DNA of 64,000 bases from Eulemur rufifrons (lineage: Eukaryota > Chordata > Mammalia > Primates > Lemuridae). The notes under the pieces were generated by a model. It was not told the DNA's origin. It was given only the letters and a program-made list of their open reading frames with translations, and made no database searches. The DNA is taken from positions 10,534,501-10,598,500 of the forward strand of contig NC_091002.1 of assembly GCF_041146395.1 (NCBI RefSeq), in the 5' to 3' direction. Position 1 is the first letter of the stretch. Every line of letters begins with the position of its first letter. Made by a program: the position numbers and the translations under genes. Shown piece by piece: positions 34,902-47,245 of this stretch.

Positions 34902-35824
34902 ATTTATCCTGGAGGGTTGGCAAAGCAAAAAGAATTGCAAAACCAGCTATTTGGTGAGAATTCCAAGGCCTGGTGGAAGTTGGCTGATAGGATAGGATTT
35001 TGGCAACTCTCATTTTCTGTAAGGAGGTTTCATTTCCTTGAGCTGAAGAATTCTGGGGAGGAATAACAGCACACAGGCTTTCATGATGGAGAACTGGGGT
35101 ATGGGGAGTGCAGAGAATGTCCCTGAAGTTGCAAAGCTAATGGGTTATGCTGCCAGGAAGGTAATTGGAGGTTTTTCTGGTCTATTCCTGCCTTCTGTTT
35201 CTGGAGAGCTTGTTTGACATTCATTTTTATTTATTGTTTGCAGTGACTTCACACATGGGGCTATCCCGTAGGATTTGAGAACCTGAAGCATTAAGGATTC
35301 AGGTGGAAGAAGGTTTTTTATGAGCCACACGGTGATGGGCCACAGGTCTCCTAGGGTTCGACCTGGTGCTCCTTTCTGATTCCTCTTCCCCCTGGGGGCG
35401 GTGGTGCTCCTTGTCATTGCTAGGCCTGAGGGCTACACCATCCTTTGTTGGTTTCCAAGCCCTTCCCTCACCCTGTAGACTGTCCCATTAGGAAACGCTC
35501 TTTAGTGGAACCTCTTGAGGGAGTTTCTGCCTGGATCCCGACAGTGTGAGACACAGGGACCTCGTCCAGTCCATTTGTTCATTAAACACGTGGCAGGGTT
35601 TTTGCTAGTTGCCGGGGTGACAGCGGTGTCTGTGATGGGCACCCCGAGTATCCATCCTTACAGTGCTCAAGCGTGGGTGAGAAGAGAGGCACTGAACTAT
35701 TGTAATTTTCATGTATTATGAGAGATACAAATGAGAAATGTGGCACGGCATGCAGGAGGTCGTGGTGGTCAGCAGAAGCTGGAAGCTGAAAAACAAAAGG
35801 AATTAGGTTGATAGAGAATGGGAG
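34902..35824. other. Intronic DNA, mostly unassigned
   Basis: 35570-35760 contains text like an old mammalian repeat ('catttgttcattaaacacgt'). Nothing else was recognised. Confidence 0.4.
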
Positions 35825-36085
35825 ATAAAAAGGCAGACTCATAGAAAAACGGGCAAAATGACAACAGACAGGCAGTTTACCCAAAAGCAATTGCAGATGG
35901 CCAATAGACACAAGTTACAACCTTAATCTCAATCTTGACAGGGAAATCTGAATTTAAAAATAATGAAATACCATTTTTCTCAATATTAGATTGGCAGAAA
36001 TTAGAACGTGGGATCACATCCAGGGTTGATAAAGGTGCAAGAGAAATAAATTCTCTCATTCACTTCTGTTGAGGATGTCAGTTGG
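35825..36085 (+). mobile_element. Old L1 ORF2 C-terminal fragment
   Basis: 'agatggccaatagacacaag', 'aataatgaaataccattttt' and 'tcaatattagattggcagaa' match the conserved 3' part of L1 ORF2, plus strand. Confidence 0.7.
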
Positions 36086-36899
36086 CTCCCCAAACACTGT
36101 GGGGGACGGCCACAGGGGATCTGGTTTTAGTCATAGACCCCAAATAAAGCCTTGGCCTTTTGATGAGAATGGTGTGCAGGAAGGGGGTGGGGGTGGGATT
36201 AGAATGGCAATACCTAAAAACTCAACTTCCCTGGATCCACCTGTGGGCCAGGGAGCATGTTGGTCATGACCCTTTCAACTCTAGTGTTCAGGGCTTAGGT
36301 GGGAACTTGAGGGAACAGGGAAAGACCTATGTCACTTCTGGAGCTGTCCAAACCAATAAGCATTGTTTATTTAACTCATGAAACCTAGCAGTCATTCTTG
36401 CTTGTCAATAGTTATTTATTTCTAGGAGAGGGTGAACAAAGAAAGTCAGCTCATCTGTGACCTGGTTTGGGGACTTTCACATTTGCAACATTTGCAATAT
36501 GTCTCTTCATTTTTCCCTTTGTATTTCTGCACTGTTTAATTTTAGCAAAAGTCATTTTCACTCAAGTGAGCCAGTCTGCCACGGAATTTGAACGTGTGGA
36601 GGACAGGGAATGATGAGCAGGTTTCTTGAGCAGGACTTTGACAATAGAACAAAGGGGATGATGGGTGCCGTGGGCGAGCAGGAGAAAGGGGACACCACGA
36701 CTCTACATTGTCAAGTCAAGATGCCATTTTTAAGACAGAACGTGAAACATTCATTTTTGGATATTTTGACTCTGAGACCATTTAGGTAGAACGTACAGCT
36801 GACAGTTGAAAGTCAAGATCATAAGCACTTGTGGCTGCAGATAAAGGTCTGGGAGTTGTATACGTGAGGGTGAACATTGCATCTTCAGTTAGCTCCATG
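36086..36899. other. Intronic DNA, nothing recognised
   Basis: No gene or assignable element. Confidence 0.45.
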
Positions 36900-37092
36900 G
36901 TTCTCAGTCTTCTCTGCACATTGTAATCACCTGGGGAACTTTAAAAATTACTCATGTCTGGGTCCCATCTCCCAGAATTTCTGATGTCATGCTCCATTCA
37001 GGGGTGTGGCCTGGGCATTTTTTTTTTTTTTTCCTTTTTTTTAAAAGATGAAGGTGGTGCTAGTGTGCAGCCAGGGCTGAGCACCACTGGGT
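36900..37092 (+). mobile_element. MER20 (hAT-Charlie) with a T-rich interruption
   Basis: 'tggttctcagtcttctctgc', 'aatcacctggggaactttaa' and 'tgtgcagccagggctgagca' give both MER20 ends as inverted repeats ('ggttctcag...' against '...ctgagcaccactg'). A T/C-rich run at 37018-37042 interrupts the centre. Confidence 0.85.
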
Positions 37093-37229
37093 TAGGTTAA
37101 TGGTCAGTATTTACCTTATTACAGCCACATAAATCCTCTCCATAGCTGAGCTCTAAAATACACCATAATTAATTTTCCTGTCCTGGACAGATGTGAATTA
37201 ATATGTGTTTGTCTGCTTCATTTTCTAAG

Positions 37230-38560
37230 CCTTTATCACTAACTTAAGCCCAAACTTTCCTCCAGTTGCCTCAATCTCCTGTCAATATGCACAGTGACAT
37301 TAAGTATTCTATCCAGTTTGCTTTTGGAAGAAATTGTTACCAGATTCTTCTGGCCTGTTCTAGTCTGAACAAGTTCCTTATAAAGTCTGCTGCCCAGCTG
37401 TCATCTTCCAATCTCCCTTTTAGCTTCATTCGGCATATTTCTTTCAATTCTCGCTTGTGTGGAAAGCCCTGCTTTTTGGAACCCAGGTAGGTGTCTTTCT
37501 TGGCTTATTCCTGCATTTGCAGTGTACATTTGTGGAGGTCACACACTCCAGGTGCCTCTGACCATAAGCAGTGGGGAAAGTAAAGGTTTGAGACTTTGTG
37601 TGTTTGAAAATATACTCCTTCTACCTCCACACTTAGAAGATAGTTGGGCCAGGTTAAGAATTAGTTTGGAATGCATTTGCCTTGAAATTTTGAAGGCATT
37701 GCTTGGAGGACTTTCAGCTTCTAGGCTTGCCTCTGCGAAGTCTGATGCTGTTCTGGTTTTTAAATTTTTTTGGAAATTTGTTTTCTTCTGCTAAGAGCAT
37801 GAATGTTCTTTGCTTTCCTCCTAATGGTCTGTTTTGTCCCAGTATTCAGTCATGTAATAATTATATGACTGGTGTGAATCTGTTTTCATCCATTTTTCTG
37901 GATCTACAGGTTCTTTTAATTTGGAAGCTTATGTTCTTCGGATCTGGGAACTTCCCTTTTATGGTTTCCTCCATCCTAAGTACCCTTCTCTGTCTTTCTG
38001 GTTTGCCTGTTATTTGGATGTTTGACTTCCTTGATAGATCTTTGAATTTTCTTATCTCTTCTCTCCCATTTCTCTCCTCCTTTTGCTCTATTTTCTATAG
38101 ATTTTCTTGTCTGTATCTTCCAACTCCTATACTGAGCTTTTAATTTCTGCTGTCACGTTTTTAATTTCCAGGAGCTTTTTTTTTCCTATGAAAGTTGTTC
38201 TTAATAGCATCCTATTCTGCTTTATCGATACAATATCATCTCATATATCCTTAAATAGATTCATAGTTGTCTTTGAAGTTTTCTTTTCCTTGCATGGACT
38301 CTGTTTCTCCAGGTTGCTGTTGTCCATTTATTTCGACCTGTTTTTCATATTATGTGTTTTCTTCAAAGGTCAGGGAATCTTTGGCATCTCCTGATATTTA
38401 TGTGGGGCCATTGATTGGAAACTGTGCAAAGGAGGGTTTGTTGATTGTAAATGTCTCTGTAAGGTGATCTGACTGGGCCGTTTCACTGGGCAATGTGCTG
38501 TGTCTCTAGTTTTAGACCTTTATCAAGGGCTGGTCAGATTTCCCAGAGAAGGATCACTTG
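37230..38560 (-). mobile_element. Possible old LINE-type repeat, family unsure
   Basis: The T/C-rich text ('cctgttatttggatgtttga', 'ttttaatttctgctgtcac', 'tctccaggttgctgttgtcc') resembles a repeated mammalian sequence I have seen in many loci. It may belong to the L1/HAL1 5' region on the minus strand. Plus-strand frames at 37459-38394 have no recognisable protein. Confidence 0.35.
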
Positions 38561-38887
38561 ACAGAAAAGACCTGGTTACTTCTGGGAATCCAATGGAGAG
38601 GAAGCTGGGGTTGAGGGAGATTTGTTCAGTAGAAGCACTTTCCTAGACTCAAGGGATATTCAGCCCTCACAACTATGAGTGTGAATAAGGATTGAATAAT
38701 TTATTTGTATATTTAGCAGGGCCATCTCAAATTATTTACCTTCCCTTCTTCTTCCCTTCCTCCTTTCTTCCTTTTCTCTTTTACCTACTATACACATGAC
38801 ACTGGTAAGAGCTGCTGCGTCCTGGGAAAACTAATGTTTAAGGATGGGGGGATGGGGGAAGGCTTAATTTTCATCATATCCTTTTCT

Positions 38888-39083
38888 TTAAATCGAAATT
38901 TCTACTGAGAGAATTGCAGATTCACATGCAGTAGTAAGAAGTAATACAGAAACATCCCTATACATGTTCCCCAGTTTCCTCCAGTGGTAACATTTTGCAA
39001 AACTGTAGCATAATATCATAACCAGGATAGTAACGTTGATATAATTTACCAATCTTATTCAGATTTCTGCAGTTTTATTTGTA
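38888..39083 (-). mobile_element. Old L1 3'-end fragment, minus strand, part 1
   Basis: 'agattcacatgcagtagtaa', 'ctatacatgttccccagttt' and 'cctccagtggtaacattttg' are reverse-complement L1M 3' text. The element is interrupted at 39084 by a Tigger-type insertion and resumes at 39750. Confidence 0.75.
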
Positions 39084-39749
39084 TAGTAGTCCCCCTATCT
39101 GTGGAGGGTACATTTTAAGACTCCCAGTGGATGCCTGAAACCATGGGCAGTATTGAACCCTACACGCACATTGTTTTTTTCTATATGTAATTCCTATGAT
39201 CAAGTCTAATTTATAAATTAGGTGCAGTAGGAGATTAACAATAACTGCTAATAAAATAGAGCAATTATGACAATATATTGTAATAAAAGTTATGTGATGT
39301 GGCCTCTCTCTCTGTCAATATATCATATTGTACCATACTCACCCTTCTTCCTGCGATGATGTGAGATGATAAAATGCTTATGAGATGAGATGAAGTACAG
39401 TGAATGAAGTAGGCATTGTGACATAGTGTTAGGCTACTACTATTCACCTTGAACACACAAGTGCAATACAGCAACAATTGATCTGAAAATGAGCCAGCTA
39501 TTAAGTTACTAGTACACTAAATCTATTAGTGTAGACAGCATGGAGACACTGGACACAGGGATGATTCACTTATAGTGTGGGATGGAGCAGAACGTTGTGA
39601 GATTTCATCATGCTACTCACATCAGCATGCAACTTAAAACTTAGGAATTCTTTATTTCTAGAATTTTCCATTTAATATTTTTGAACCATGGTTGACCTTG
39701 GGTAACTGAAACCATGGGAAGTGAAATCAGAAATAAGGGTGGACTACTG
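39084..39749 (+). mobile_element. MER44/Tigger7-type nonautonomous DNA transposon
   Basis: Inverted ends 'agtagtccccctatctgtgg' and 'ataagggtggactactg' are flanked by the TA target duplication (39082-39083 and 39750-39751). Internal text ('taaattaggtgcagtaggag', 'gatgatgtgagatgataaaa', 'aggcattgtgacatagtgtt') is typical of this Tigger group. There is no coding capacity. It is nested in an older L1. Confidence 0.85.
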
Positions 39750-39950
39750 TATTCATTGTGTGTGTGTGTGTGTGTGTGTGTATTGGGTTATACACAATTT
39801 TATCACCTGTGTAGGGTTGGATGTTCATCATCCTAGTCAAGATACTGAACATATCCAATACTACAAGGATCCCTTGTGTTCCTCTTTTATACCACATCCA
39901 CGTGTGCCTTTTAGTACAAAAAGAAGCAGTCAAGTAACTCATCGCACCTA
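39750..39950 (-). mobile_element. Old L1 3'-end fragment, minus strand, part 2, with (GT)n
   Basis: It continues the L1 interrupted by the MER44-type element: a GT microsatellite (39757-39781), then 'acacaattttatcacctgtg' and 'caagatactgaacatatcca'. GT runs are common at this point of the L1 3' end, so the two halves join naturally. Confidence 0.75.
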
Positions 39951-41059
39951 TTCCAAAAATAAAGTGAATTAAAAAATTATAAGTTTAAGAATTAAGGAAA
40001 TTCTATCCCCAATAATATTACACTCTACCCAAAGGATTGCTTGTAAGTTTGTGGAGGGAAATGAGCAGTAAGTCAATCTACATTAGTAAAATTAGGACAT
40101 GGAGGGTTTTCTCCATCATTGCAGTTTTATTATTCTCAGTTATGGTAACCTGAGCTGAGTGCCGGATAACAAGCATGGCTTGTTAATGGTTTCTTTGATG
40201 AATATTTTTTTCTGTCATTTGCACAATATTTCTGAATGAATGCTCCATGAAAATAGTTTATTCAAGTAGTTTGTTCATTCAGGCAGTTTAGCCATGACTC
40301 TTGCAATATTACTTTCACCAGTATTTGTGTCTTAAAGTATTAGAGATGGAGAAGCTCTTGGGAACCATGTGTCTTAACATCTGATTTTACCTTTGAGAAA
40401 AATGACATAAAAGGAAATCAGAATTGAGGACCAGAACCCAGGCCTTCTGACCCCTTGCTTAGAAAATACTTAAGGAAAAACAGCAGAAGGTTAAGGTTAA
40501 AAATACATTTGATGCAAATGACTTCTTGGTAAAAATTATTTCAGATTCTAAAATATTTCTGAAATGCTGGAATCTCTCTGAGATTTTTTGGCTTTCTGTA
40601 TAGTTGTTGCACAGGAAAAGTTAGGGATTTTCAGGTTGAGCTACTTTTTGTAGCAAACAAAAGATTTGTTTAATCAGAAACACTGACTGTTGGAACACTC
40701 CTAGCTTGCTTTAGGAGAAAGTTTGCACCATTGGTTCACCTTCTTCTACCTGGGCAGTCACCTCACCTGACCATTAGAATGATTGGCTGTTTTGAAAATA
40801 AATGGTCATTACTTCTTCAGGTTGGGGGTCTTTGAGCTTACAAGTTTTCAACTTTTTTTCATCCCTGTTGTTGCAATTCTGGGCTGTGATTTGAACAGAA
40901 AAGTTTCCTAGGACCTTAAGAACCCAGGCTTTGAAAACTTGATGTTAAGGACCTTTTGAGTGGGATGCCACACTTTGATTGTTTCAAATCACAGGTGTTT
41001 GTTAGGCTGTGTGCAGAAAGAAAATTCATCACTCCTAGTTTCAATAAATCTGGGCATGA
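39951..41059. other. Intronic DNA with one MIR-like patch
   Basis: At 40350-40460 there is MIR-like text ('gaggaccagaacccaggcct'). The rest is unassigned AT-rich DNA. Confidence 0.45.
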
Positions 41060-42125
41060 AGATTGGTCAATTTTAGTATTTTCCAACATTGTGGTATATT
41101 TCCTCCTTTACAAATGTTAAAATTTGTGTTGTACTCTATATAATGTCTTGGATTCGACTTTTAAAATTAAACAAAAATACAGTAAAATCGATTGACAATC
41201 AGGATGGAGAACAGTATATCACTCTGAAAACCTCCATTAAGATACCCATTTGTAGTCACACCCTAACCCATCCCTGATACTGGATCTGTTCTCTATCACT
41301 GTAGTGATATTCTCTTTTTGACAGTGTCATACAAATGGAATCCTACAGTGTGGAATCTTTTGAGACTGGCTTTTTTCACTTAGTATAATGCCTCCAAGAC
41401 TTATCTAAGTTGTTTTCTGTATCTTTTCATGGCTGAGTAGAATTCCATTATACAGAAGTACAAGAGTTTGTTTATCCATTTACCTATTGAAGAACAATAG
41501 GTTATTTTTAGTTAGGGTAATTATGAATACAGTTGCTATAAACATTCAGATCCAGGGTTTGTGATTTCTTTTTCTTGCCTTATTGCAATGGTTAGGACTT
41601 TCAGTACAATGTTGAGTTTGAATGGACATCCTTGCCTTGTCCCTGATCTTAGGGGGGAAGTATTTAGGTCTTCACTGCTAAGTATAATGTTTGCTGAAGG
41701 TTTTTCATAAATGTCATTTATCAAGAGAACAAGTTCCCTTCTAATCCTTGAAGTCTGTCACATGCTTTTCCTGCATCAATTGCTATACTTACGTGGTTTT
41801 TCTTCTTTAGGCAGTTAATATGGTGGATTGCATGGATTGACTTTTGAATGCAGAATCAAGCTTGTACACCCTGAATAAGTTCCCTTTGATCATGGTGTGT
41901 TTTTCATTGTATATTTTCTGGATTTGATTTGGTCATATTTTGTTGAAGACTTTCACATCTATAATCACAAAGATATGGGTCTGGAATTTTCTTTTTTTGA
42001 ACTGTCTTTGTCTGGTTTTGCTATCAGGGTAATGCTGGCCCCATAAAATGAGTTAGGAAGTGCTCCCTACTACATTGTGAAAGAGATTGTGTAGAATTGG
42101 TGTATTCTGCTTTTGAACTTATCAT
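41060..42125 (-). mobile_element. Old L1 ORF2 fragment, minus strand
   Basis: The minus strand at 41724-41536 encodes '[11 protein letters not shown]', the conserved reverse-transcriptase motif. Downstream text (41060-41530) is the 3' UTR end, so the C-terminal part between them is deleted. Confidence 0.85.
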
Positions 42126-42214
42126 AGGCATTTCTTTATGGCATTAAACTTAAAAACTAATTTTAATGTTTTCCTAATAGTCATAATAATCACAATATTT
42201 TTCTTAGTATTACA

Positions 42215-42450
42215 GCAAGTGATGTTTATTGATCATTTAGAATACTTGAGGCACTAAGTGCTTTACCAGTATTGACTACTTTAATCTTCACAAAAGCCCT
42301 ACAGACTAGATACCTTTATTATCTCCATTTTTATATGCAAAGAAAAATAACACACAAAGAATTTAAGTAACTTGCTCAAGATCACAGAGTTTCTATGTGG
42401 CCAAGTACGATTTGAATCCAGGCTGTCTGATTCCACATCCCATGGTCTTA
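42215..42450 (+). mobile_element. MIR SINE, nearly full length
   Basis: 'gaggcactaagtgctttacc', 'cttcacaaaagccctacaga', 'cttgctcaagatcacagagt' and 'gatttgaatccaggctgtct' cover most of the MIR consensus in plus orientation. Confidence 0.9.
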
Positions 42451-42639
42451 ACTGTTATATGGTTTCCTTTGATTATATCGTAACTTATTTATTCAGGCCT
42501 CCATTTGAGTTACTTTGGGATTTTCCATGTCTTCACTGCAATGAGTGTTTTTATAAAGAAGTCTTTGACAGTCTCTGCCAATTTCTGTAGGTTGGTTCAG
42601 TGTCAAAGGGCATAGTGTTGATTGTAAAGGTTAATGCAT

Positions 42640-45345
42640 ATTACTATATAACTTTCCAGGAATTGGAACAAATTTGAAATCCCAACAGCAGTGTTTGAGA
42701 GTGCACAATTCAGTGTTCTCTTCCCAGAAATATTTTTATGTATTTGAGATTCAGTTTGATTGCATAAAGATGGTGTCTCATTGCTTTCGTTTACCTTCCT
42801 TCTTTACCAGTGAGACTGAACATTTTACAAATGTTTATTGAACATTTATATTTCCTTCCTTATGAGAAAGGTTTGTTCATGATCAGTCTCCATTTTTTTT
42901 ATAATGGGATAATAGTGTTTTTCTTAATGTTCTGTAAGAGCTTTAAAATATTTTATTTTATTTTACCCTATTTAAAAAGTTTTGCTTATTTTTTTGCTAT
43001 ATGGAAGATTTTCATTCTTACCTATTCAAAACTGATTCTCTTTTTTCCTTGTATTTTTTCACTTATTAGATCTATGATCTCAATTATATATTTATTTCAC
43101 ATTTTTTACTGTCTTTTCCTTCCCTATTTTTATGGTTTAATTTTTTAAATATTTAACTTCTCATTTAGAATTTATTTCATCCTTAGATAAAGATTTAATT
43201 TAAACAGATGAACAGATTTAATAGTTAATTCCAGTATTGTTTATTGAATAATCTTTCCTGTATCTGTACATTTGTGGCATCATTTTTATACTGTGCTTAT
43301 TCTTTTATGTATCACAGGCAGTTTTGTGGTATCTATTTTATTCTATTTACTCATTAATTAATTGTTGTAGCTTATTAGCATGTTAATTATCTAGTAGGGG
43401 AAGACTCCTTTCCTCTTGCTTTGAAAAAAAAATCATTTTCTATTATCACTCGTTTATCTTTCCAGGTGAACTTTAGAATCTGTATTAAATTTTCCCCAAA
43501 TCCCTTTAGGTTTTGACAACTCTGTGAATAACTTGTGAAAAAATGACATTTTATAGCATTGATTCTTCTCATTCATAGAGTGCTTCTTCATTTGGTTAAG
43601 GTTTTTAAAACAATCTATCAAGATTCATGATTATCTCCATTTCTTTTTTATATTTATTTGCGAAAGCTATGCTGGTATTTGTTATTTATTGTTGCTATTG
43701 TTTTATTCCTTATGTATGCTTTAAAATATTTCTTCTTTGTATTTTAATCTTAGAACTTTGAAATTACATAAATAATAATAAAAATTTATTATACAAATCA
43801 ATACCATTAAATTTTCTAATAATTTCCTATTGGATAGAGAGTTTTTAGATTCATGCTGTAACTGAATAGATTTTTAGTGTTGGAAGTCCATGTGCTATCC
43901 ACTGCGCTATGGAGCCTTTTGGCTATTGGTTAGTTACCTTTTACTGTGCTGTAAAAGTTATCTTTTATTTATAGTTTTCTATGTTTTTTAAAAAATCTTC
44001 CATGGATGTTGAATGTGATCAAATGCCTTATTAACACTTATTAAAGTGCTTGATAAATATATATATGTATGTATATAGTCATATAGAGAGAGACCATTTT
44101 AAGCCACTTTGGAAATAAACTCTAGATAGCCACAATATTTTTTCTTTTACTATGATGTTGGATTTTATTTGTTGGTATTTTGTATGAAATTTTTGCTATT
44201 ACAGTCATGAGAGAAATTGGCAGATAGCTCCTGTAGCTCCTTTGCCAGGTTTTGGTATTAGGATTACACTAACTTACAAAATGAATTGATGATCTCCATG
44301 TTATTCTATGCTATGTAATATTTTAGAGTCATTAGAATTATCTGTAACTTGAAAATTTGAAAAAGCCTTTATAATATCGCCAGGCCTATGGTCTTCTCTA
44401 AAGATAATTTTGAATCAATTTCTTTCCATTGGTACCTTTCAGTGTTAGTGATTTGTTTTCCTAGAGAAAGGTCAATTTGATTAAGATTTTAAAGATGAAC
44501 AAAATTATGCATTACCTTTATTTTTGTTTTAACTTATTCCGCAATAAAGATTATGTAACCTTTTCTCAATACTAATTTATGTTTCTCTTCTTTTTTTCCT
44601 TGATCAAACCTGACTGTATTTGGTTTATTTTATCAATTTCTGAAAATCCACCTCTTGTATTTCTTTGTCAGTTTTGCTTCCCCCACCTTTCTGAGTCATT
44701 GATTACAGCTTTAATATTTTTTTAAAATCTTCTCTTAATGTCTTTTTTTCTAATATCTTGAATTAAGCTCTTTAATTTATTTTTATTCTTTCTTGCTTAA
44801 TAATACATTTGACTTTGAGGGTAGTTTTAGATTCACAGTAGAAGTTTTAAAATGTCATGCAATATTAGTACTTTTCAAATAGTCTTGTAATTGTAGCTTT
44901 ATTTTTTTATGAGCTTTGATGGTGGCTTTTCATTTGTTTGGGTCATTTCTCTTGGAGCATGAATTGTATGTAACTTAGATAGCTATTCTTCTGTCTTCCA
45001 TGTCTGTCATCCTCTCTTCCATCATTTTTACCTTTTTGTCTTTCCATCTTTATTCTATAAGAGTCTCTATATTTTTTTCTCCTCAATGATTTGATTTTCA
45101 GCACTATGGGGATGGCTTATTCCCATTTGTGTTTTGTACTTGCATTTATGGTTTTTTAACCATTTTATATCTTGTCCACCTTTCTATTAGCTAACTCCCA
45201 CTGAAATCTTAGCTTTTCTCTCCAATTAGTAGTTTTTCTTTCATATATCCCATGTTTCTTTGTATATTAGGATTACAAAATAAATTCTAAAATTTGCTTC
45301 TACTTCCTATTATAGATTCTTTTTAAAAGAATAGCATTCTTTTTT
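42640..45345 (-). mobile_element. Very old L1 sequence, minus strand
   Basis: AT-rich text reads as strongly diverged L1 in reverse: 3' end and C-terminal ORF2 text at 42640-43870, reverse-transcriptase text near 44200-44420 ('gccaggttttggtattagga'), and T/C-rich ORF2-to-ORF1 text to about 45345. A tRNA fragment is embedded at 43882-43916. Confidence 0.6.
43882..43916 (-). pseudogene. tRNA-Arg (UCU-type) 5'-half pseudogene
   Basis: On the minus strand these 35 nt follow the 5' half of eukaryotic tRNA-Arg(UCU): acceptor start 'ggctcc', D-arm and box A text 'tagcgcagtggatagc', and anticodon stem 'ggacttc'. I count about five differences and one missing base against the usual gene. Similarity stops at the anticodon loop. 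The anticodon, T-arm and box B are absent, so it cannot make a tRNA. Confidence 0.65.
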
Positions 45346-46234
45346 ATGTTGCAGAGAATTTTCGAAGTTTTCTTGAGCTATCCACCTTTGAAAGAGAAGC
45401 CCCAGCCATGTGTGTGCCTGTGAACAGACCCTCCTATATCCCTCCTGTACCCTTACCACTCTCACCCGGCCACATGTGTCAGGTTACTCTTAGCATCACT
45501 TAAGCTGAAGGGCTGGTTGATGTGTGTGGCCCTTGACCAACTTTCCTATGTTTATGTTGACTTTTCTAGGGTGACTCAGCTTGCCTAAGAGGGGATGTTC
45601 CCTGGTAGTTTAAATATTTAAATAGAGCTTTATTCATTGTAATTTTGATGAGTGGATGGTTCGTCCTAGTTCTTATATCTGGAGACACTGCATGAAAATC
45701 TACCACCCTGGTTTATGTCTCCCTAATGGTCCTTTCCATCTCTCCTCTTTTCTATTAATCTCCAGAAGCCAGTATACCACCATCCTTCCACCTTTTTGCC
45801 TGGGTAAGTTGCATTTCCAGGAATGGGGTTCTCTGAATGGGTGGATATAGAAAGACATATTGATGGGGTGGGCATGGCTTTGACAGCAGTTCCCTACAGC
45901 AGCAAAAGCCTCATGCTTCTGAGGTTGGGGTCATACCTGGAGACCAATGTGCCCTCCCAGGGTTCACCTGTCACCCTCATTCTTGTGTGCTAGGGGCTCT
46001 TCCACACTCAGCTTCTTTCTGTGCATTTCTCTATTTCCTTCAGTGGGAATGTGGGAAAGAGTGACTCACGTGCTGTTGGCTAATTACCATAGTGTCCTGG
46101 ATTGCCTGCTCAGATTTTAGCTTGAAATTTTCAGTTTGTTACGAAGAAAAAGAAATTCTGTTCATGAATAGAAAGATTCAGGGACAACTAAATCTATCTA
46201 ATATTCACTAGCTTGTCTTTGCATTTTTTTAGAT
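45346..46234. other. Intronic DNA, nothing firmly recognised
   Basis: Possibly further L1 5'-type text ('tagggtgactcagcttgcc'), but I cannot support an assignment. Confidence 0.4.
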
Positions 46235-46345
46235 TCACATCTCTTTTCTTATTTATCTTTCATAATCATCTCCACAGAAGCATGCATTGGGTATTATTAA
46301 CCTCATTTGAGTTAAAATGACTTGCCCAAAGTCTCACAGGTAGGC
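46235..46345 (+). mobile_element. MIR fragment
   Basis: 'gacttgcccaaagtctcaca' with preceding 'ttattaacctcatttgagt' fits the MIR 3' half. Confidence 0.7.
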
Positions 46346-46496
46346 AAGGGTAGTTTTATATTTATATTTGCTGAGAAAAAAAACTCTTACACTGTTTCCC
46401 CTGTGCTGAACATCTCTGAGGAAAGAGATGTTACTGAACATTTCTGCCAGGAAGCTGGACAGGACCCTGGGACCCCAGTGCAGTGGGCGGAGTCAT

Positions 46497-46971
46497 GCCC
46501 CCTGTTAGAGAGGTCCACGTCCTAACCCCTGGAATGTGTGAATCTGCCATGTTACCTGGCAGGGGGAATTAAAGTTGCTGATGGAATTAAGGTTGCCAAT
46601 CAGCTGCCCCTGAGATGGGGAGAGCTTCCCGGCTGCCAAGGTGGGTACTCAGAAGAGAAAGAGGGAGTCAGCGGCATCAGAGCCAGAGGGGGTGATGTGA
46701 CAATAGAAGTGGCGGTCACAGTGACGTGATTGCTGGCTTGGGGATGGAAGGGGCCATGAAGCAAGACACAGGGGCAGCCTCCAGGAGCTGGAGGAGGCCA
46801 GGAAACAGATTATTCCCAGAGCTTCCAGAAGGAACGCAGCCCTGCTGACACGTTGAACCTAGCCCAGTGAGATCCCTTTTGGATTCTGACTCCCAGAACC
46901 GTGAGACTGGGGCTTGTTTAAAGCCACTAAGTTTGTGGTGATTGTTTACGGCAGCAGTAGGAAACTCAGAC
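46497..46971 (+). mobile_element. Old mammalian interspersed repeat, same family as 6016-6305
   Basis: 'gtcctaacccctggaatgtg', 'cagaaccgtgagactggggc', 'taaagccactaagtttgtgg' and 'tttacggcagcagtaggaaa' are characteristic of a common eutherian repeat. It lies in opposite orientation to the copy at 6016-6305. Confidence 0.7.
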
Positions 46972-47129
46972 ACCCAGTGTATCAAATATTGGCTGTGGTC
47001 TAACTCCCCTTGGAGCAGGAACAGGAAGTCCTGGAGTGGCTGTGTGCACATCACATGGGTGTTTATGTTACATTTCCTGTGTCATTATTTTGATGGTTTT
47101 ACATTTATTTGCTCATTTTGTTGTTATTT

Positions 47130-47245
47130 CCCTCCCCTAACTAGAATGTCAGCTTCCTGAGAGCAGGAACTTGGTCTGGTGCATTCACTGATGTGTGCCC
47201 AGTGCCTGGTATGGAGGAGAAGCTCAACAGATATTATTTTTTTTG
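47130..47245 (+). mobile_element. L2 LINE 3' tail
   Basis: 'ctagaatgtcagcttcctga', 'gagcaggaacttggtctggt' and 'gtgcccagtgcctggtatgg' match the conserved L2 tail. Confidence 0.8.
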
